Assembly (NCBI RefSeq): GCF_016615955.1
Contig: NZ_CP067113.1
Span: forward strand, 1,116,001 to 1,180,000
Length of the DNA stretch: 64,000 bases
Source: Luteimonas sp. MC1750
Lineage (GTDB): Bacteria > Pseudomonadota > Gammaproteobacteria > Xanthomonadales > Xanthomonadaceae
Direction of reading: 5' to 3'
Shown piece by piece: positions 44,275 through 53,886 of this stretch (positions are counted from its first letter, which is position 1; the number at the start of each line of letters is the position of its first letter). The notes beneath the pieces were generated by a model, which worked only from the letters and a program-made list of their open reading frames with translations, made no database searches and was not told the DNA's origin. The translations under genes were made by a program, and so were the position numbers.

Positions 44275-45345
44275 ATGCGGGTCGGAATCATCGGCTGCGG
44301 CAAGATCGCCGACGGCCATGCCGAGCAGCTGCGTGCGCTCGACGGCGTCGAGCTGGTCGCGGCCTGCGACCGCGAGCCGCTCATGGTCGGGCAGTTCATG
44401 GACCGCTGGCCCGGGATGACCGGCTACACCGAAGTCGCGGCCATGCTCGACGCCGGGCGGCTGGACGTGGTGCACGTGGCCACGCCGCCGGATTCGCACG
44501 TGGCCCTGGCCTGCGCCGCGCTCGACGCGGGCTGCCACGTCTTCGTCGAGAAGCCCTTCGCGCTCGATGCCGCCGGCGCGCGCGAGATCCTCGACTGCGC
44601 CGCGCGCAACGGGCGCAAGGCCTGCGTGAACTACCTCTACAACTTCGAGTCACCCGCGCTCGCCCTGCAGGAGCTGGTGGACCGCGACCGGCTGGGCGGG
44701 ATCGTCCACATCGAGACCAGCTATGGCTACAACCTGTCCGGCGACTACGGCATCGCGGTCATGGGCGATCCGGCGCACTGGGTGCACCGCCTGCCCGGCA
44801 AGCTGTTCCACAACGTGATCGACCATGTGCTGGCCAAGGTGGTGCCCTTCCTCGAAGGCCCGGTCGAGGTGCATGCGCGTGCCTGGCGCAGGCGCGCGGC
44901 CAGCGGCAGCGCCCTGGTCGATGCGATGCCCGACGAGCTGCGCTTCCTGCTGGCCGATGCGGCCGGGGTGACGGTGTCCGGCATGGTGAGTTCGCACGCC
45001 AGGCCGGTGGCGCACGCGATGACCGTGCGCGGCACGCGCGACACGGTGGAGCTGGACTACGCCGCCCGGACGCTGGTACGCAGCCAGCGCCAGGAACAGC
45101 CGAGCGCGCTGGGGCGGCTGTTCCCGGCCTGGGTGCAGTCCGCGCGGTTCGCACGCGGTGGCCTGGGCAACGCGGCCGCGTTCGCACGCAGCGACTTCCA
45201 CTATTTCCAGTGCATGCGGGTGCTGCTGGAGCGCTTCCATGCCGCGATCCGCGGCGTCGGCGCAGACCCGGTGCCACCCGCGCAGATCCTGATGGTGGCG
45301 ACGCTGATCGACACCATCGTGGCGGCCGTGGAGCCGCGGCCATGA
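44275..45345 (+). CDS. Gfo/Idh/MocA-family sugar oxidoreductase
   Basis: 356 aa. The Rossmann nucleotide motif is VGIIGCGKIADGH and the family signature EKP lies in HVFVEKPFALD. A C-terminal alpha/beta domain binds the substrate (GYNLSGDYGIAVMGDPAHW). The family oxidises or reduces NDP-sugars and polyols, so it probably makes a modified sugar for the polymer. GCAGG precedes the ATG; a GTG just before is less likely. Its stop overlaps the epimerase start (ATGA), and the two are probably sequential steps. Confidence 0.9.
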   Translation: MRVGIIGCGKIADGHAEQLRALDGVELVAACDREPLMVGQFMDRWPGMTGYTEVAAMLDAGRLDVVHVATPPDSHVALACAALDAGCHVFVEKPFALDAAGAREILDCAARNGRKACVNYLYNFESPALALQELVDRDRLGGIVHIETSYGYNLSGDYGIAVMGDPAHWVHRLPGKLFHNVIDHVLAKVVPFLEGPVEVHARAWRRRAASGSALVDAMPDELRFLLADAAGVTVSGMVSSHARPVAHAMTVRGTRDTVELDYAARTLVRSQRQEQPSALGRLFPAWVQSARFARGGLGNAAAFARSDFHYFQCMRVLLERFHAAIRGVGADPVPPAQILMVATLIDTIVAAVEPRP

Positions 45346-46352
45346 CGGTGCTGGTCACGGGGGGCGCGGGCTTCCTCGGCAGGCACGTCGCGGCCAGCCT
45401 GCTGGAGCAGGGCGTCACGCGGCTGCGGCTGCACGTGCGCGCCCGCGCGCCCGAGGGCCTGTTGGACGACCTGCGCGCGCGCTTTCCGCAGGCGTCGATC
45501 GAAGTCGCGGCCGCCAACCTGCTGTACCGCCACGAGCTCGATGCGCTGGTCGACGGCGTGGACTGCGTGGTGCATGCGGCGGCCGGCATGCGCGGGGCCG
45601 CCGCCGACATGTTCGCCAACACCGTGGTCGGCACGCGCAACCTGCTCGACGCCGCGGTGGCCGCGGGCGTGCGCCGGGTGGTGCTGGTGAGTTCGTTCGC
45701 CGTCTACCGCACGGCGGCGCTGCCGACCGGCGGGCGCCACGACGAGGCGGTGCCGATCGAGGACATCGGCATCGCCAAGGGCGCCTATGCACACGCCAAG
45801 ACCCGCCAGGAGCACCTGGTGGCGCAGTACCGCGCGGCGCACGGTCTGGAGACGGTCACGCTGCGTCCGGGCGTGATCTACGGTCCGGGGGGCGCCGGTC
45901 CCTCGTCGCGCGTCGGCATCCAGGCGATGGGCCTGTTCTTCAGCCTGGGTGGACGCGCGGAGCTGCCCCTGACCTATGTCGAGAACTGTGCCGACGCGAT
46001 CGCGGTGGCGGCCCTGCGCGCGCCGGATGGCGCCGCCTACAGCGTGGTCGACGATGCGCTGCCGAGCTGCGCCGACTACCTGCGCGCCTACCGCCGCGGC
46101 CGCGGCGGCCTGCGCGTGCTGCCGGTGCCGTACTGGGCGCTGCTGCTCGGCTCGCGCGTGCTCGTGGCCTACCACCGTCGCTCGAAGGGCCAGCTGCCGG
46201 CGGTCTTCACGCCCTATGTGGTCCGCTCGGTCTACCGGCCGTTCAAACACTCGAATGCGGCGCTCAAGGCCCTCGGCTGGCAGCCCCGCGTCGACACGCG
46301 CGAGGGCATGGCGCGGACGTTCGCGACGCTGGCGGGCGCTGCGGAACGCTGA
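45342..46352 (+). CDS. NAD-dependent sugar epimerase/dehydratase (extended SDR)
   Basis: 336 aa starting MTVLVTGGAGFLGRHV (GxxGxxG nucleotide motif). The catalytic serine region is VVLVSSFAVY and YxxxK appears as YAHAKTRQE; LRPGVIYGPG is the conserved substrate loop. The enzyme would convert an NDP-sugar, in the pathway of the oxidoreductase whose stop it overlaps. Substrate is not predictable. It ends 14 bases from the convergent glycosyltransferase gene. Confidence 0.9.
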   Translation: MTVLVTGGAGFLGRHVAASLLEQGVTRLRLHVRARAPEGLLDDLRARFPQASIEVAAANLLYRHELDALVDGVDCVVHAAAGMRGAAADMFANTVVGTRNLLDAAVAAGVRRVVLVSSFAVYRTAALPTGGRHDEAVPIEDIGIAKGAYAHAKTRQEHLVAQYRAAHGLETVTLRPGVIYGPGGAGPSSRVGIQAMGLFFSLGGRAELPLTYVENCADAIAVAALRAPDGAAYSVVDDALPSCADYLRAYRRGRGGLRVLPVPYWALLLGSRVLVAYHRRSKGQLPAVFTPYVVRSVYRPFKHSNAALKALGWQPRVDTREGMARTFATLAGAAER

Positions 46353-46366
46353 CGCGCCGTCGAGGT

Positions 46367-47560
46367 TCAGGCCGTGCGGACCGGGCCGGGCGTCACGTCG
46401 TGCCGTGCGCCCGCGAGCGCATCCGCATACAGCCGGTCGTAGCTCAGACGCATCGCGTCGATCGACGCATGGGTCATGACCCACTCGCGCGCGGCCAGGC
46501 CCAGGGCGAGCCGGAGCGGCCGGTCGCCGAGGATGCGCAGAAGCGCCGCCCGGAGCGCGTCGCCGTCGTCGACGGGGACGAGCAGCCCCGTACGCCCATG
46601 GCGGACGATCTCGGGGTTGCCGCCCACGTCGCTGGCCACCACCGGCAGTCCCGCGGCGCAGGCCTCGAGCAGCGCGATGGACAGGCCCTCGGTGAGCGAG
46701 GGCAGGGCGAACACGTCGACGCCGGGCAGCAGCTTGGGCACGTCGCGTCGCGTGCCGGCGAACAGGACGCGCTCCGCGATCCCGAGCGCCTGCGCCTGGC
46801 GCTCGAGGGCCGCGCGCTCCGGCCCGTCGCCGAGCAGCACGACGTGCAGCCGCGGGAAGGTCGTTGCCAGCTCCGGCACCTGGCCGAGCAGAAGGCGGTG
46901 GTTCTTCAGCGCCACCAGGCGTCCGACGCACGCGACCACGAGGGCATCGGCCGGAAGGCCGAGCGCGGCGCGCGCCCGGCTGCGGGTCGCGGAGGTGGAC
47001 GCCGGCGGCAGGGGCACGCCGTTGCGCACCGCGCTCACCCGCGCGGCTGGCGCCAGGCCACTTGCAACCAGATGCTCCGCCACCTGCCGACCCACCCCCG
47101 CCACGCGGGCGGTGCGGGTGAGCGACAGCCGGTACAGCAGGCGCAGCCTGGGCCGCGCAAGACGACCGCCCATGTTGTGGCAGGTGTTGACCAGCGCGGC
47201 GCGCGCGCGCAGCCGGGGCGCGAGTGCAAGCGCGGCCTGGTAGCTGGGCACGAAGTTGTGGCTGTGGACGATGTCGGCGCCGTGCGCGTCCATCGCCCCG
47301 CGCAGGCGCGACAGCAGGCCGAGATCCAATCCCGCCCGCTTGCCTCCGGCCATCACGGGGATGCCGGCCGCTTCGAGTTCCGGACCGAGGCCCGCGGTGT
47401 CGGTGAGGCTGAACACCGCGACCCTGTGTCCATGGTCGCGCTGCGCGATGGCGAGGTCGACCACCACCCGCTCGAGACCCCCGGTCTCCAGCGAATCCAC
47501 CACGTGCAGGATCGAGTGGACGCGTCGGGTCATCGCGTCTGGCAGCGAGGCGTCCTGCAT
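46367..47560 (-). CDS. Glycosyltransferase, GT4-like
   Basis: 397 aa from the ATG that overlaps the methyltransferase stop (TGATG). GT-B features: the N-terminal glycine motif near ILHVVDSLETGGLERVV, VNTCHNMGG, the nucleotide-sugar core GRLVALKNHRLL and ALPSLTEGLSIALLEACAAGLPVVAS (EX7E type). The opening resembles the exosortase-A/EpsH-associated sugar transferases. It adds one sugar to the lipid-linked repeat on the cytoplasmic face. A later start at MTRRVHSIL (47533) is possible. Confidence 0.9.
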   Translation of the reverse strand: MQDASLPDAMTRRVHSILHVVDSLETGGLERVVVDLAIAQRDHGHRVAVFSLTDTAGLGPELEAAGIPVMAGGKRAGLDLGLLSRLRGAMDAHGADIVHSHNFVPSYQAALALAPRLRARAALVNTCHNMGGRLARPRLRLLYRLSLTRTARVAGVGRQVAEHLVASGLAPAARVSAVRNGVPLPPASTSATRSRARAALGLPADALVVACVGRLVALKNHRLLLGQVPELATTFPRLHVVLLGDGPERAALERQAQALGIAERVLFAGTRRDVPKLLPGVDVFALPSLTEGLSIALLEACAAGLPVVASDVGGNPEIVRHGRTGLLVPVDDGDALRAALLRILGDRPLRLALGLAAREWVMTHASIDAMRLSYDRLYADALAGARHDVTPGPVRTA

Positions 47561-48390
47561 CACATGGCGTGGCCGCTGGACGACCGCGGCGGGAGCGTCC
47601 CCCGCGGACACGGCGGGCGCTCCGGCTTGCGCGCCAGGTAGTGGACCCAGGGGTCGGCGTGGCGCGGGGGATCGCGGCGGCCGCGGGCATCGAAGGTCAC
47701 CGCGTCGACGAAGCCCGCAGCGGCCAGTGCCACGCGCTCGGCACCCGGGTCGACGTAAATGGTCAGCAGCGAGTGGTCGTACGAGGGGTCGTTCACCAGG
47801 GCGTGGTCGGCGGCGAAGTACTGGCGGCCGCCGAGTCGGCGGCGATTGACGCGGCAGCGCAGGCCGGCGGTCAGCCTGCGCGCGCCACGGACGAGCAGGC
47901 GCATCGGATCCACCGTCGGCACCAGCGGCGGTGGGCTGAGCGCGGGCGGGTGTCCACCGAGCACGGCAAGGTTGTGCGAGGAGTACACGAAGGCCCCGCC
48001 CGGGCGCAGGACTCGGTACACCGCCTCCAGGACCCGACGGCGATCGCCATGGTCGATGTAGTCGATGCCGTTGAAGGAGAACAGCACCAGGTCGTAGGCC
48101 GCGTCCGCGTGGCCGTCCAGCGTGCGCGCATCACCCGCGCACACGTCGGCCCCCGGATGCAGGGCGCGGCAGGCCTCGACCATGCGCTGACTGATGTCGA
48201 GCGCCCGGTAGCTGCGCGCGACGCCACGCAGGTAGCCGGTCGTGCGTCCCCCGCCGACCCCCACGTCGAGCAGGTCGCCGCGCACCAGCGGCCACACCTC
48301 GCCCAATGCGGCGACTTCCGCCGGCATCAGGTAGTCGCGCGATGCGAAATCCCGGACGATGTCGTCGCGGTCGTAGGCCTCGTAATGCAT
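47560..48390 (-). CDS. SAM-dependent methyltransferase
   Basis: 276 aa. The class I SAM motif is LLDVGVGGGRTTGYL, with motif II/III around VCAGDARTLDG and YDLVLFSFNGIDYI, and post-I YRVLRPGGAFVYSSHN. It starts MHYEAYDRDDIV; 20 residues of possible upstream extension have no support. Coupled to the following glycosyltransferase by TGATG, so it probably methylates a sugar or a lipid-linked intermediate. The C-terminal third is a substrate domain of unknown specificity. Confidence 0.88.
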   Translation of the reverse strand: MHYEAYDRDDIVRDFASRDYLMPAEVAALGEVWPLVRGDLLDVGVGGGRTTGYLRGVARSYRALDISQRMVEACRALHPGADVCAGDARTLDGHADAAYDLVLFSFNGIDYIDHGDRRRVLEAVYRVLRPGGAFVYSSHNLAVLGGHPPALSPPPLVPTVDPMRLLVRGARRLTAGLRCRVNRRRLGGRQYFAADHALVNDPSYDHSLLTIYVDPGAERVALAAAGFVDAVTFDARGRRDPPRHADPWVHYLARKPERPPCPRGTLPPRSSSGHAM

Positions 48391-48553
48391 GGCTTGCGGC
48401 GGCGTTGCCAAAAGGTTCCCCCAGCGTCCCGCCGGTTGTCTCCAGGGCAACGCGAAAGCCCGCGCGCGCAGGCCAGCGCGACCCGACGAATGGCCGCTTT
48501 TGGTCGCGCTGCACGTTGATCGGGACAGCCGCCCTTCGCCCAGCGAACCTCCT

Positions 48554-50122
48554 TTGGCACTCCCGACGTCGAACCACCTTTTCAGCGGCGTGTCGGCCTT
48601 CCGCGGGGCGCTGATGATGACGGGCTCGACCTATGTCAGCTACGCGCTGGGCATGCTGGCGAGCATCGTCATCGCGCGCACGCTGGGACCCGACGACTTC
48701 GGCCGGTACTCCTACGTGGTGTGGCTGGCCGGATTGCTGGTCGTTCTGGCCAACAACGGCATCACCACCACCGCGATCCGCTTCGTGTCCGAAAGCCTTG
48801 GCCGCGGGGCCGGCGATGACGCCGCGCGCGTGCACGGCTGGCTGGCGCGGCGCCAGCTCGCCAGCGCGCTGCTGGTGGCCGCTGGCTTCCTCGCCCTGCT
48901 GCCCCAGTTCATGCCGACCGGCTGGGGCCACGACGGCATCGGCCTGCTCGCCACCGCCACGCTGACGGCCGGACTCTGCAAGGCCTGGTTCATCTTCGAC
49001 GTGTCGATCGCCAAGGGCCACGGCCACTACGGCATCGAGGCGGGATCGACGGTGCTGATGAGCCTGCTCAGCATCGTCGCGGTCCTCGCGCTGGCGTGGA
49101 TGGGCGCGGGACTGGAGACCTACGTGGTGCTGTTCGCGATCGTGGGTGTCGGCCATGCCGTGGCGGGCTGGACACTGCGGCGGCGCGCGGCGCTGCTGCC
49201 GGCCTACCGGCCGCTGGATCCGGCCCTGCTGCCCCGGGTGCGCACTCACCTGTGGTGGACGGTGCTGCTGGTGCTGGCCTGGGCGCTGGGCAACAAGTCG
49301 ATCGAAACGTGGCTGCTCAACCGGACCGTGGGCGCCGCAGCGGTCGGTTACTTCGCCATCGCCGCCGCGCTCACCCGCGGCGGCATCGACATGCTGTCGT
49401 CCGGGCTCGGCACGGTGCTGATGCCGATGATGGCGCATGCCTACGGCGCGGGCGGCAGCGCGCGGGCCAACGTGATCGTCGCCGCAGCGGTGCGGTGCTA
49501 CGCCGCGCTTGGACTGCTGCTGGCCGGCGCTGGCGCGCTGGCTGCGCGCCCGCTGGTGGCGCTGCTCTATGGCGACGCTTACGGCGAGGTCGTGCTGCCG
49601 CTGCAGGTCATGGTGGTGGTCGGCGGGCTGACGCTCATCGAGGCGGCCTTCGGCGCGCTGCTGTCGACCACCGACAACCAGAAGTTGCGGGTCGGCTTCG
49701 TGGTGCTGTCGCTCCTGGTCACCGCGACGCTGGCGATCTTCCTGGTCCCGCGCTACGGCCTGCACGGCGCGGTGCTGGCGCACGCAGCCTCGCGCCTGCT
49801 GGTCTTCGCCGTCACCTGGGCCGGTATCTCCCGCGTGCTGCAGCTGCGCATGCCCTGGTCGCAGCTGCTGCGCCTGGTCTCGGCGGCGGCCACGGCGCTG
49901 GTGCCCGCGCTGCTGCTCGAGCGCCTGTTGCCGGACCGCTGGGGCGGTCTCGCGGCGGCGGTCGCCTACGTGCTGGTGTACGTGGTGGCCAGCGTGGCGT
50001 TTCGCGCCTGGCGCAGCGAGGACGCCCAGGTGTTCGCGGGCCTGGCACGTCGCTTCCCGAGGCTCGGCGCGATCGCAGGCCGCTGCGCCGCGCGCCTGGC
50101 AGGCCGCGGTGGCCTGCCGTGA
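48554..50122 (+). CDS. Wzx-type flippase (MOP superfamily)
   Basis: About 522 aa with some 12-14 membrane segments. It opens NHLFSGVSAFRGALMMTG and IVIARTLGPDDFGRYSYVVW, the typical Wzx beginning, and has later repeats (LSTTDNQKLRVGF) usual in the family. It flips undecaprenyl-linked repeats to the periplasm. The start is uncertain: TTG at 48554, GTG at 48590 or ATG at 48614, none with a strong Shine-Dalgarno; the frame is open back to 48389 but that part looks non-coding (Arg/Pro rich). It begins the 14-kb forward run up to the decarboxylase. Confidence 0.9.
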   Translation: MALPTSNHLFSGVSAFRGALMMTGSTYVSYALGMLASIVIARTLGPDDFGRYSYVVWLAGLLVVLANNGITTTAIRFVSESLGRGAGDDAARVHGWLARRQLASALLVAAGFLALLPQFMPTGWGHDGIGLLATATLTAGLCKAWFIFDVSIAKGHGHYGIEAGSTVLMSLLSIVAVLALAWMGAGLETYVVLFAIVGVGHAVAGWTLRRRAALLPAYRPLDPALLPRVRTHLWWTVLLVLAWALGNKSIETWLLNRTVGAAAVGYFAIAAALTRGGIDMLSSGLGTVLMPMMAHAYGAGGSARANVIVAAAVRCYAALGLLLAGAGALAARPLVALLYGDAYGEVVLPLQVMVVVGGLTLIEAAFGALLSTTDNQKLRVGFVVLSLLVTATLAIFLVPRYGLHGAVLAHAASRLLVFAVTWAGISRVLQLRMPWSQLLRLVSAAATALVPALLLERLLPDRWGGLAAAVAYVLVYVVASVAFRAWRSEDAQVFAGLARRFPRLGAIAGRCAARLAGRGGLP

Positions 50123-50239
50123 CCCGCTCATGCCCGCGGTCCGCGGCGATGGACCCGGGCGCCCGCGCGACCCGCGTGCTGTCCGCGGTCGCCGCCGCCC
50201 GCCGTTCTCTGGAGGACGGAACTTGAGGGCGTGCACGTG

Positions 50240-51352
50240 ATGGAACTGGTGTTCTGGGGATGCGCCGGCCTGCTGGCCATGGCGTTCGCAGGGTATCCGC
50301 TGCTCGTCCGGCTGCAGGCACGGCTGAGGCCCCGCCCCTGGCGGCGCGGTACATGGGAACCGCAGGTGAGTGCCGTGCTCGCCGCGCAGGTCGGAGGGCC
50401 CGCGCTCGCGGCACGGATCGACAACCTGCTGGCCCTCGACTGGCCCGCTGACGCGCTTGAAGTCGTGGTGTTCTGCGACGGCTGGGTGCCGGACGGCGTG
50501 GACGCGTGGGCGCTGCATCCCCGCGTGCGTTTCCTCTCGCACCCGTACCGGCGCGGCAAGGCGGCATGCCTCAATGACGCCGTGGCATCGGCCAGCGGCC
50601 AGGTCCTGCTGATGGTCGACGTTCGCCAGCGCATCGAGCCGGGCGCGGTGCGCGCGCTGGTGGCCTGCCTGGCCGATCCCGAGGTGGGCGCGGTGAGCGG
50701 CGAACTCTGCTTCGAGGATCCCGAGACCGGGTTCGCCCGCGGCGTGGACGCCTACTGGCGCTACGAAAAGGCGATCCGGCTGGCCGAAGCCCGGAGCGGA
50801 TCGGTGGTGGGCGTGACCGGCGCGCTGTACGCCATGCGGCGCGAACTGTTCCGGCCGCTCCCCGAGGGCACCGTGCTCGACGACGTGCTGCTGCCGATGC
50901 AGGTGGTCGCCGCCGGCGCGCGCGTGGTGTTCGAACCCGGCGCGCGGGCCTGGGACCGGCCGTCGTCGTCGTCGCTCGAGGAGCGCGCGCGCAAGGTGCG
51001 GACGCTCGCGGGCAACCTCCAGCTCCTCCGGTTGGCCCCATGGCTGCTCGATCCGCGCGCCAATCCCGCCTGGTTCCGCTTCGCCTGCCACAAGCTGCTG
51101 CGCCTCGCGGCACCCTGGCTGACCGTCGGGCTCGCCGTTGCGACCGCGGTGCTGGCGCCGACGCATCCCTTCTACGCCCTCGCGCTGGCCTTGCTGCTGG
51201 CAGCGGCCGGGCTTCTGCTGGTTTCCGGCCTGTGGGCGCCGCTCGCGCGCTCGCGGCCGGTACGCCTGCTCGCCGCGTACTGGCACATGAACCTCTATGC
51301 GGCGCAGGCACCGTTCGCGTTCGCGCGCAATTCGCGGCTGCATCTCTGGTGA
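50240..51352 (+). CDS. Membrane glycosyltransferase, GT2-like
   Basis: 370 aa. An N-terminal membrane helix (LVFWGCAGLLAMAFAGYPLL), a GT-A domain with PHPRVRFLSHPYRRGKAACLN-type substrate segment (RRGKAACLNDAV), a DxD-like VDVRQ and a late (R)KVRTLAGN in place of the usual QxxRW, then two or three C-terminal helices. It resembles processive synthase-like GT2 proteins but without the complete QxxRW. GAGGG lies 10 bases before the ATG; GTG at 50231 is an alternative. It adds a sugar at the inner membrane. Confidence 0.85.
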   Translation: MELVFWGCAGLLAMAFAGYPLLVRLQARLRPRPWRRGTWEPQVSAVLAAQVGGPALAARIDNLLALDWPADALEVVVFCDGWVPDGVDAWALHPRVRFLSHPYRRGKAACLNDAVASASGQVLLMVDVRQRIEPGAVRALVACLADPEVGAVSGELCFEDPETGFARGVDAYWRYEKAIRLAEARSGSVVGVTGALYAMRRELFRPLPEGTVLDDVLLPMQVVAAGARVVFEPGARAWDRPSSSSLEERARKVRTLAGNLQLLRLAPWLLDPRANPAWFRFACHKLLRLAAPWLTVGLAVATAVLAPTHPFYALALALLLAAAGLLLVSGLWAPLARSRPVRLLAAYWHMNLYAAQAPFAFARNSRLHLW

Positions 51353-51357
51353 GCGCC

Positions 51358-52503
51358 ATGCCCCAGCCTGAGCCTGCGCTGCGCGCGCCGGACCTGCCGC
51401 TGCAGATCCCGTCGCTGGACGGCATGCGCGCGGTGTCGATCATGCTCGTGCTGTTCGCTCATGCGGCCTCGACGCGCGGGTTCCCGGAGTTCTTCGACCG
51501 CGAAAGCTTCACGTCACTGGGCAACGTCGGCGTGCGCTTCTTCTTCGTGATCTCCGGCTTCCTGATCACCACGCTGCTGCTGCGCGACCTCGACCGTCAC
51601 GGCCATGTGCGCCTGCCGCTGTTCTACAAGCGCCGGGCGCTGCGCATCCTTCCGGCGGCACTGGCGTACATCGGGGTGATCTGGGCCGCGTACATGGCCG
51701 GGCTGATCGACCTGCGCTACCAGCACCTGTCCGACACCCAGGCGACAAGCGCGGTGCCGGGGCTGCTGCACGCGCTCAGCTTCACCTACAACTACAAGCT
51801 CGACTACAACTGGTACTTCAACCACCTGTGGTCGCTGTCGGTCGAGGAACAGTTCTACCTGCTGTGGCCGTTCACCCTGGCGTGGCTGGGGCTGGCGCGC
51901 GGGGCAAGGGTCGCGCTTGCCGCGCTGCTGGTGGTGCCCTTCATCCGCCTGGGCATGCACCTGTCGGGCGAGTGGCCCGAGCTCGCGCTGAGCCGCAACT
52001 TCCAGGCCGTGTGCGATTCCATCGCGACCGGCTGCCTGGGGGCGATCTTCTTCAATGCCATGTCCACCCGGCGCGCGTTCGCCTGGCTCACCGGCTGGCC
52101 GGCGATCCCGATCGCGGGTGCCTGCATCGCCATCGGCTACGGCTCCGCGCTGTTCTCGCGGCCGATCGCCTATGTCGCCGGCCAGTCGCTGGCCAACCTC
52201 GGCATCCTGCTGCTGCTCCTGCACGTGATCACGCGCCCGCGGGATCTTGCGGGGCGGATCCTCAACACCGGGCCGATGGTCGCGATCGGGGTGCTGAGCT
52301 ACTCGCTGTACCTGTGGCAGGAGCCGTTCCTCTACTTCCGCGGCACCGGCTGGGCGACGGCCTTCCCGCAGAACATCGTGCTGACCTTCATCGCCGCGTA
52401 CGCCTGCCATCGCCTGGTCGAGAAGCCCTTCCTCGCCATCAAGCAGCGCCTCGGCACCAAGCCGGTGGCGCCGGCCACGCCAGACCCGGCGACACCGGCG
52501 TGA
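51358..52503 (+). CDS. Membrane acyltransferase (OafA/acyltransferase-3 type)
   Basis: 381 aa, about ten membrane helices. Family motifs: SLDGMRAVSIMLVLFAHAA with the catalytic-type His, GVRFFFVISGFLITTLL, YKRRALRILPA and WSLSVEEQFYLLWP. Such proteins O-acetylate polysaccharides across the membrane. An overlapping GTG at 51349 (GTGA with the glycosyltransferase stop) is an alternative start. Its own stop overlaps the next gene (TGATG). Confidence 0.92.
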   Translation: MPQPEPALRAPDLPLQIPSLDGMRAVSIMLVLFAHAASTRGFPEFFDRESFTSLGNVGVRFFFVISGFLITTLLLRDLDRHGHVRLPLFYKRRALRILPAALAYIGVIWAAYMAGLIDLRYQHLSDTQATSAVPGLLHALSFTYNYKLDYNWYFNHLWSLSVEEQFYLLWPFTLAWLGLARGARVALAALLVVPFIRLGMHLSGEWPELALSRNFQAVCDSIATGCLGAIFFNAMSTRRAFAWLTGWPAIPIAGACIAIGYGSALFSRPIAYVAGQSLANLGILLLLLHVITRPRDLAGRILNTGPMVAIGVLSYSLYLWQEPFLYFRGTGWATAFPQNIVLTFIAAYACHRLVEKPFLAIKQRLGTKPVAPATPDPATPA

Positions 52504-53882
52504 TGTTCGCGCTCTACCTGATCATGCTGGTGCTGGTGCTGCTGAAGCCGGTCGAGGCCTTCGCGCCGGAACTGGCCGGCCTGCGGATCGCGATGGTGCT
52601 CTCGCTGCTGGTGTTCGCGCTGGCCCTCGGCTCGGCCATGCGCACGGGGGAAATGGCGATCCGGGGGCGCCACGTGCTGGTGCTCAGCGGGCTCACCGCG
52701 TCGGTGGTGATGTCGCAGGTGGCGCAGGGCTGGCTGGGCGGCGCCAGCCAGGCGTTCACCGACTTCATGCCCTCGGTGTTGCTGTTCCTCACCACGGTGA
52801 TGGTGGTCACCACGATGTCGCGGCTCAAGGCGACCTGCACGCTGATCGTGCTGTGCATGGTGGCGCTGTCGATTGCCGGCATCGCCGCCTACCACTGGGG
52901 CTTCATGGTCCAGGACCTGGTGATCCGCGAAGGCAGCAGCAGCGCGGTTGACCATCTTGCCGTCTACGACGGCACGCTTGCCCCCGCGCACGACAGGACC
53001 GGAACCAGCCTGTGGCGCATTCGCAGCTGGGGATTCCTCAGTGATCCCAACGACCTCGCGCAGATGATCGTGGTCGCCCTGACCGTGATGTTCGGGGCGC
53101 GCATGGACGGGCAGGGCGTGCGCAACCTGCTGCGGATCTGGCTGCCGGCGGCGATCCTGGTGTACGCGCTGTGGCTGACGCGTTCGCGCGGCGGCATGCT
53201 CGGACTCGGCGTGGTCCTGGCTTACGCCATGCTGCAGCGGACGGGCCCGGTGCGCGCAGGCATCGTGGCCAGCCTGTTCGCGCTCGCGGCGATCGCCACC
53301 GGCGCCACCGGTGGCCGCGGCTATTCGGCGGACGAGGCTTCGGCCGGCGGGCGCATCGACGCCTGGAGCGAAGGTTTGACGATGCTGGGCCACAACCCTG
53401 TGTTCGGCGTCGGCTACGGCAACTTCACCCAGCACCACGCGTACACCGCGCACAACTCCTTTGTCCTGGCGTTCTCCGAACTCGGCCTGGTCGGCTACAT
53501 GTTCTGGCTGGCGCTGCTGGTGCTGGCCTTCCGCGAGCTTGCGGTGGCCAGGCGGATGAGCGAGCCGGAAAGCGACGAGGCGCGCTGGGCGCGGCTGCTG
53601 CAGTTCTCGCTGGTCGGTTTCCTGGTGTGCGCGGTGTTCCTGTCGCGCAGCTTCGTGCCGACGCTGTATCTCCTCCTGGGGCTCTGCTACGCCTGCTGGC
53701 ACTGCGCGGTGAAGGCCTCGCTCGCGCGCGACTGGGAGGCCCCGATCGAGGACGGCGCACCCGGGCCCACCCTCCTGGCCGAGGCACCGGTGCGCTGGGT
53801 CGGGCTCACGGTCGCGGCGCTTCCGGCCAGCATCCTGGTGCTGTATGCGGTGGTGCGCCTGCAGCACATGGGCGGAGGATGA
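52503..53882 (+). CDS. O-antigen ligase/Wzy-polymerase-like membrane protein
   Basis: 459 aa, ten or more membrane helices and a large periplasmic loop in the C-terminal half. Wzy_C-type features: FLSDPNDLAQM, LTRSRGGMLGLG, then AWSEGLTMLGHNPVFGVGYGNF and AHNSFVLAFSELGLVGY. It either polymerises repeats or transfers the chain to an acceptor; in exosortase-A loci a related ligase is often present. TGATG start-stop overlap with the acyltransferase gene. Confidence 0.88.
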   Translation: MFALYLIMLVLVLLKPVEAFAPELAGLRIAMVLSLLVFALALGSAMRTGEMAIRGRHVLVLSGLTASVVMSQVAQGWLGGASQAFTDFMPSVLLFLTTVMVVTTMSRLKATCTLIVLCMVALSIAGIAAYHWGFMVQDLVIREGSSSAVDHLAVYDGTLAPAHDRTGTSLWRIRSWGFLSDPNDLAQMIVVALTVMFGARMDGQGVRNLLRIWLPAAILVYALWLTRSRGGMLGLGVVLAYAMLQRTGPVRAGIVASLFALAAIATGATGGRGYSADEASAGGRIDAWSEGLTMLGHNPVFGVGYGNFTQHHAYTAHNSFVLAFSELGLVGYMFWLALLVLAFRELAVARRMSEPESDEARWARLLQFSLVGFLVCAVFLSRSFVPTLYLLLGLCYACWHCAVKASLARDWEAPIEDGAPGPTLLAEAPVRWVGLTVAALPASILVLYAVVRLQHMGGG

Positions 53883-53886
53883 TCCG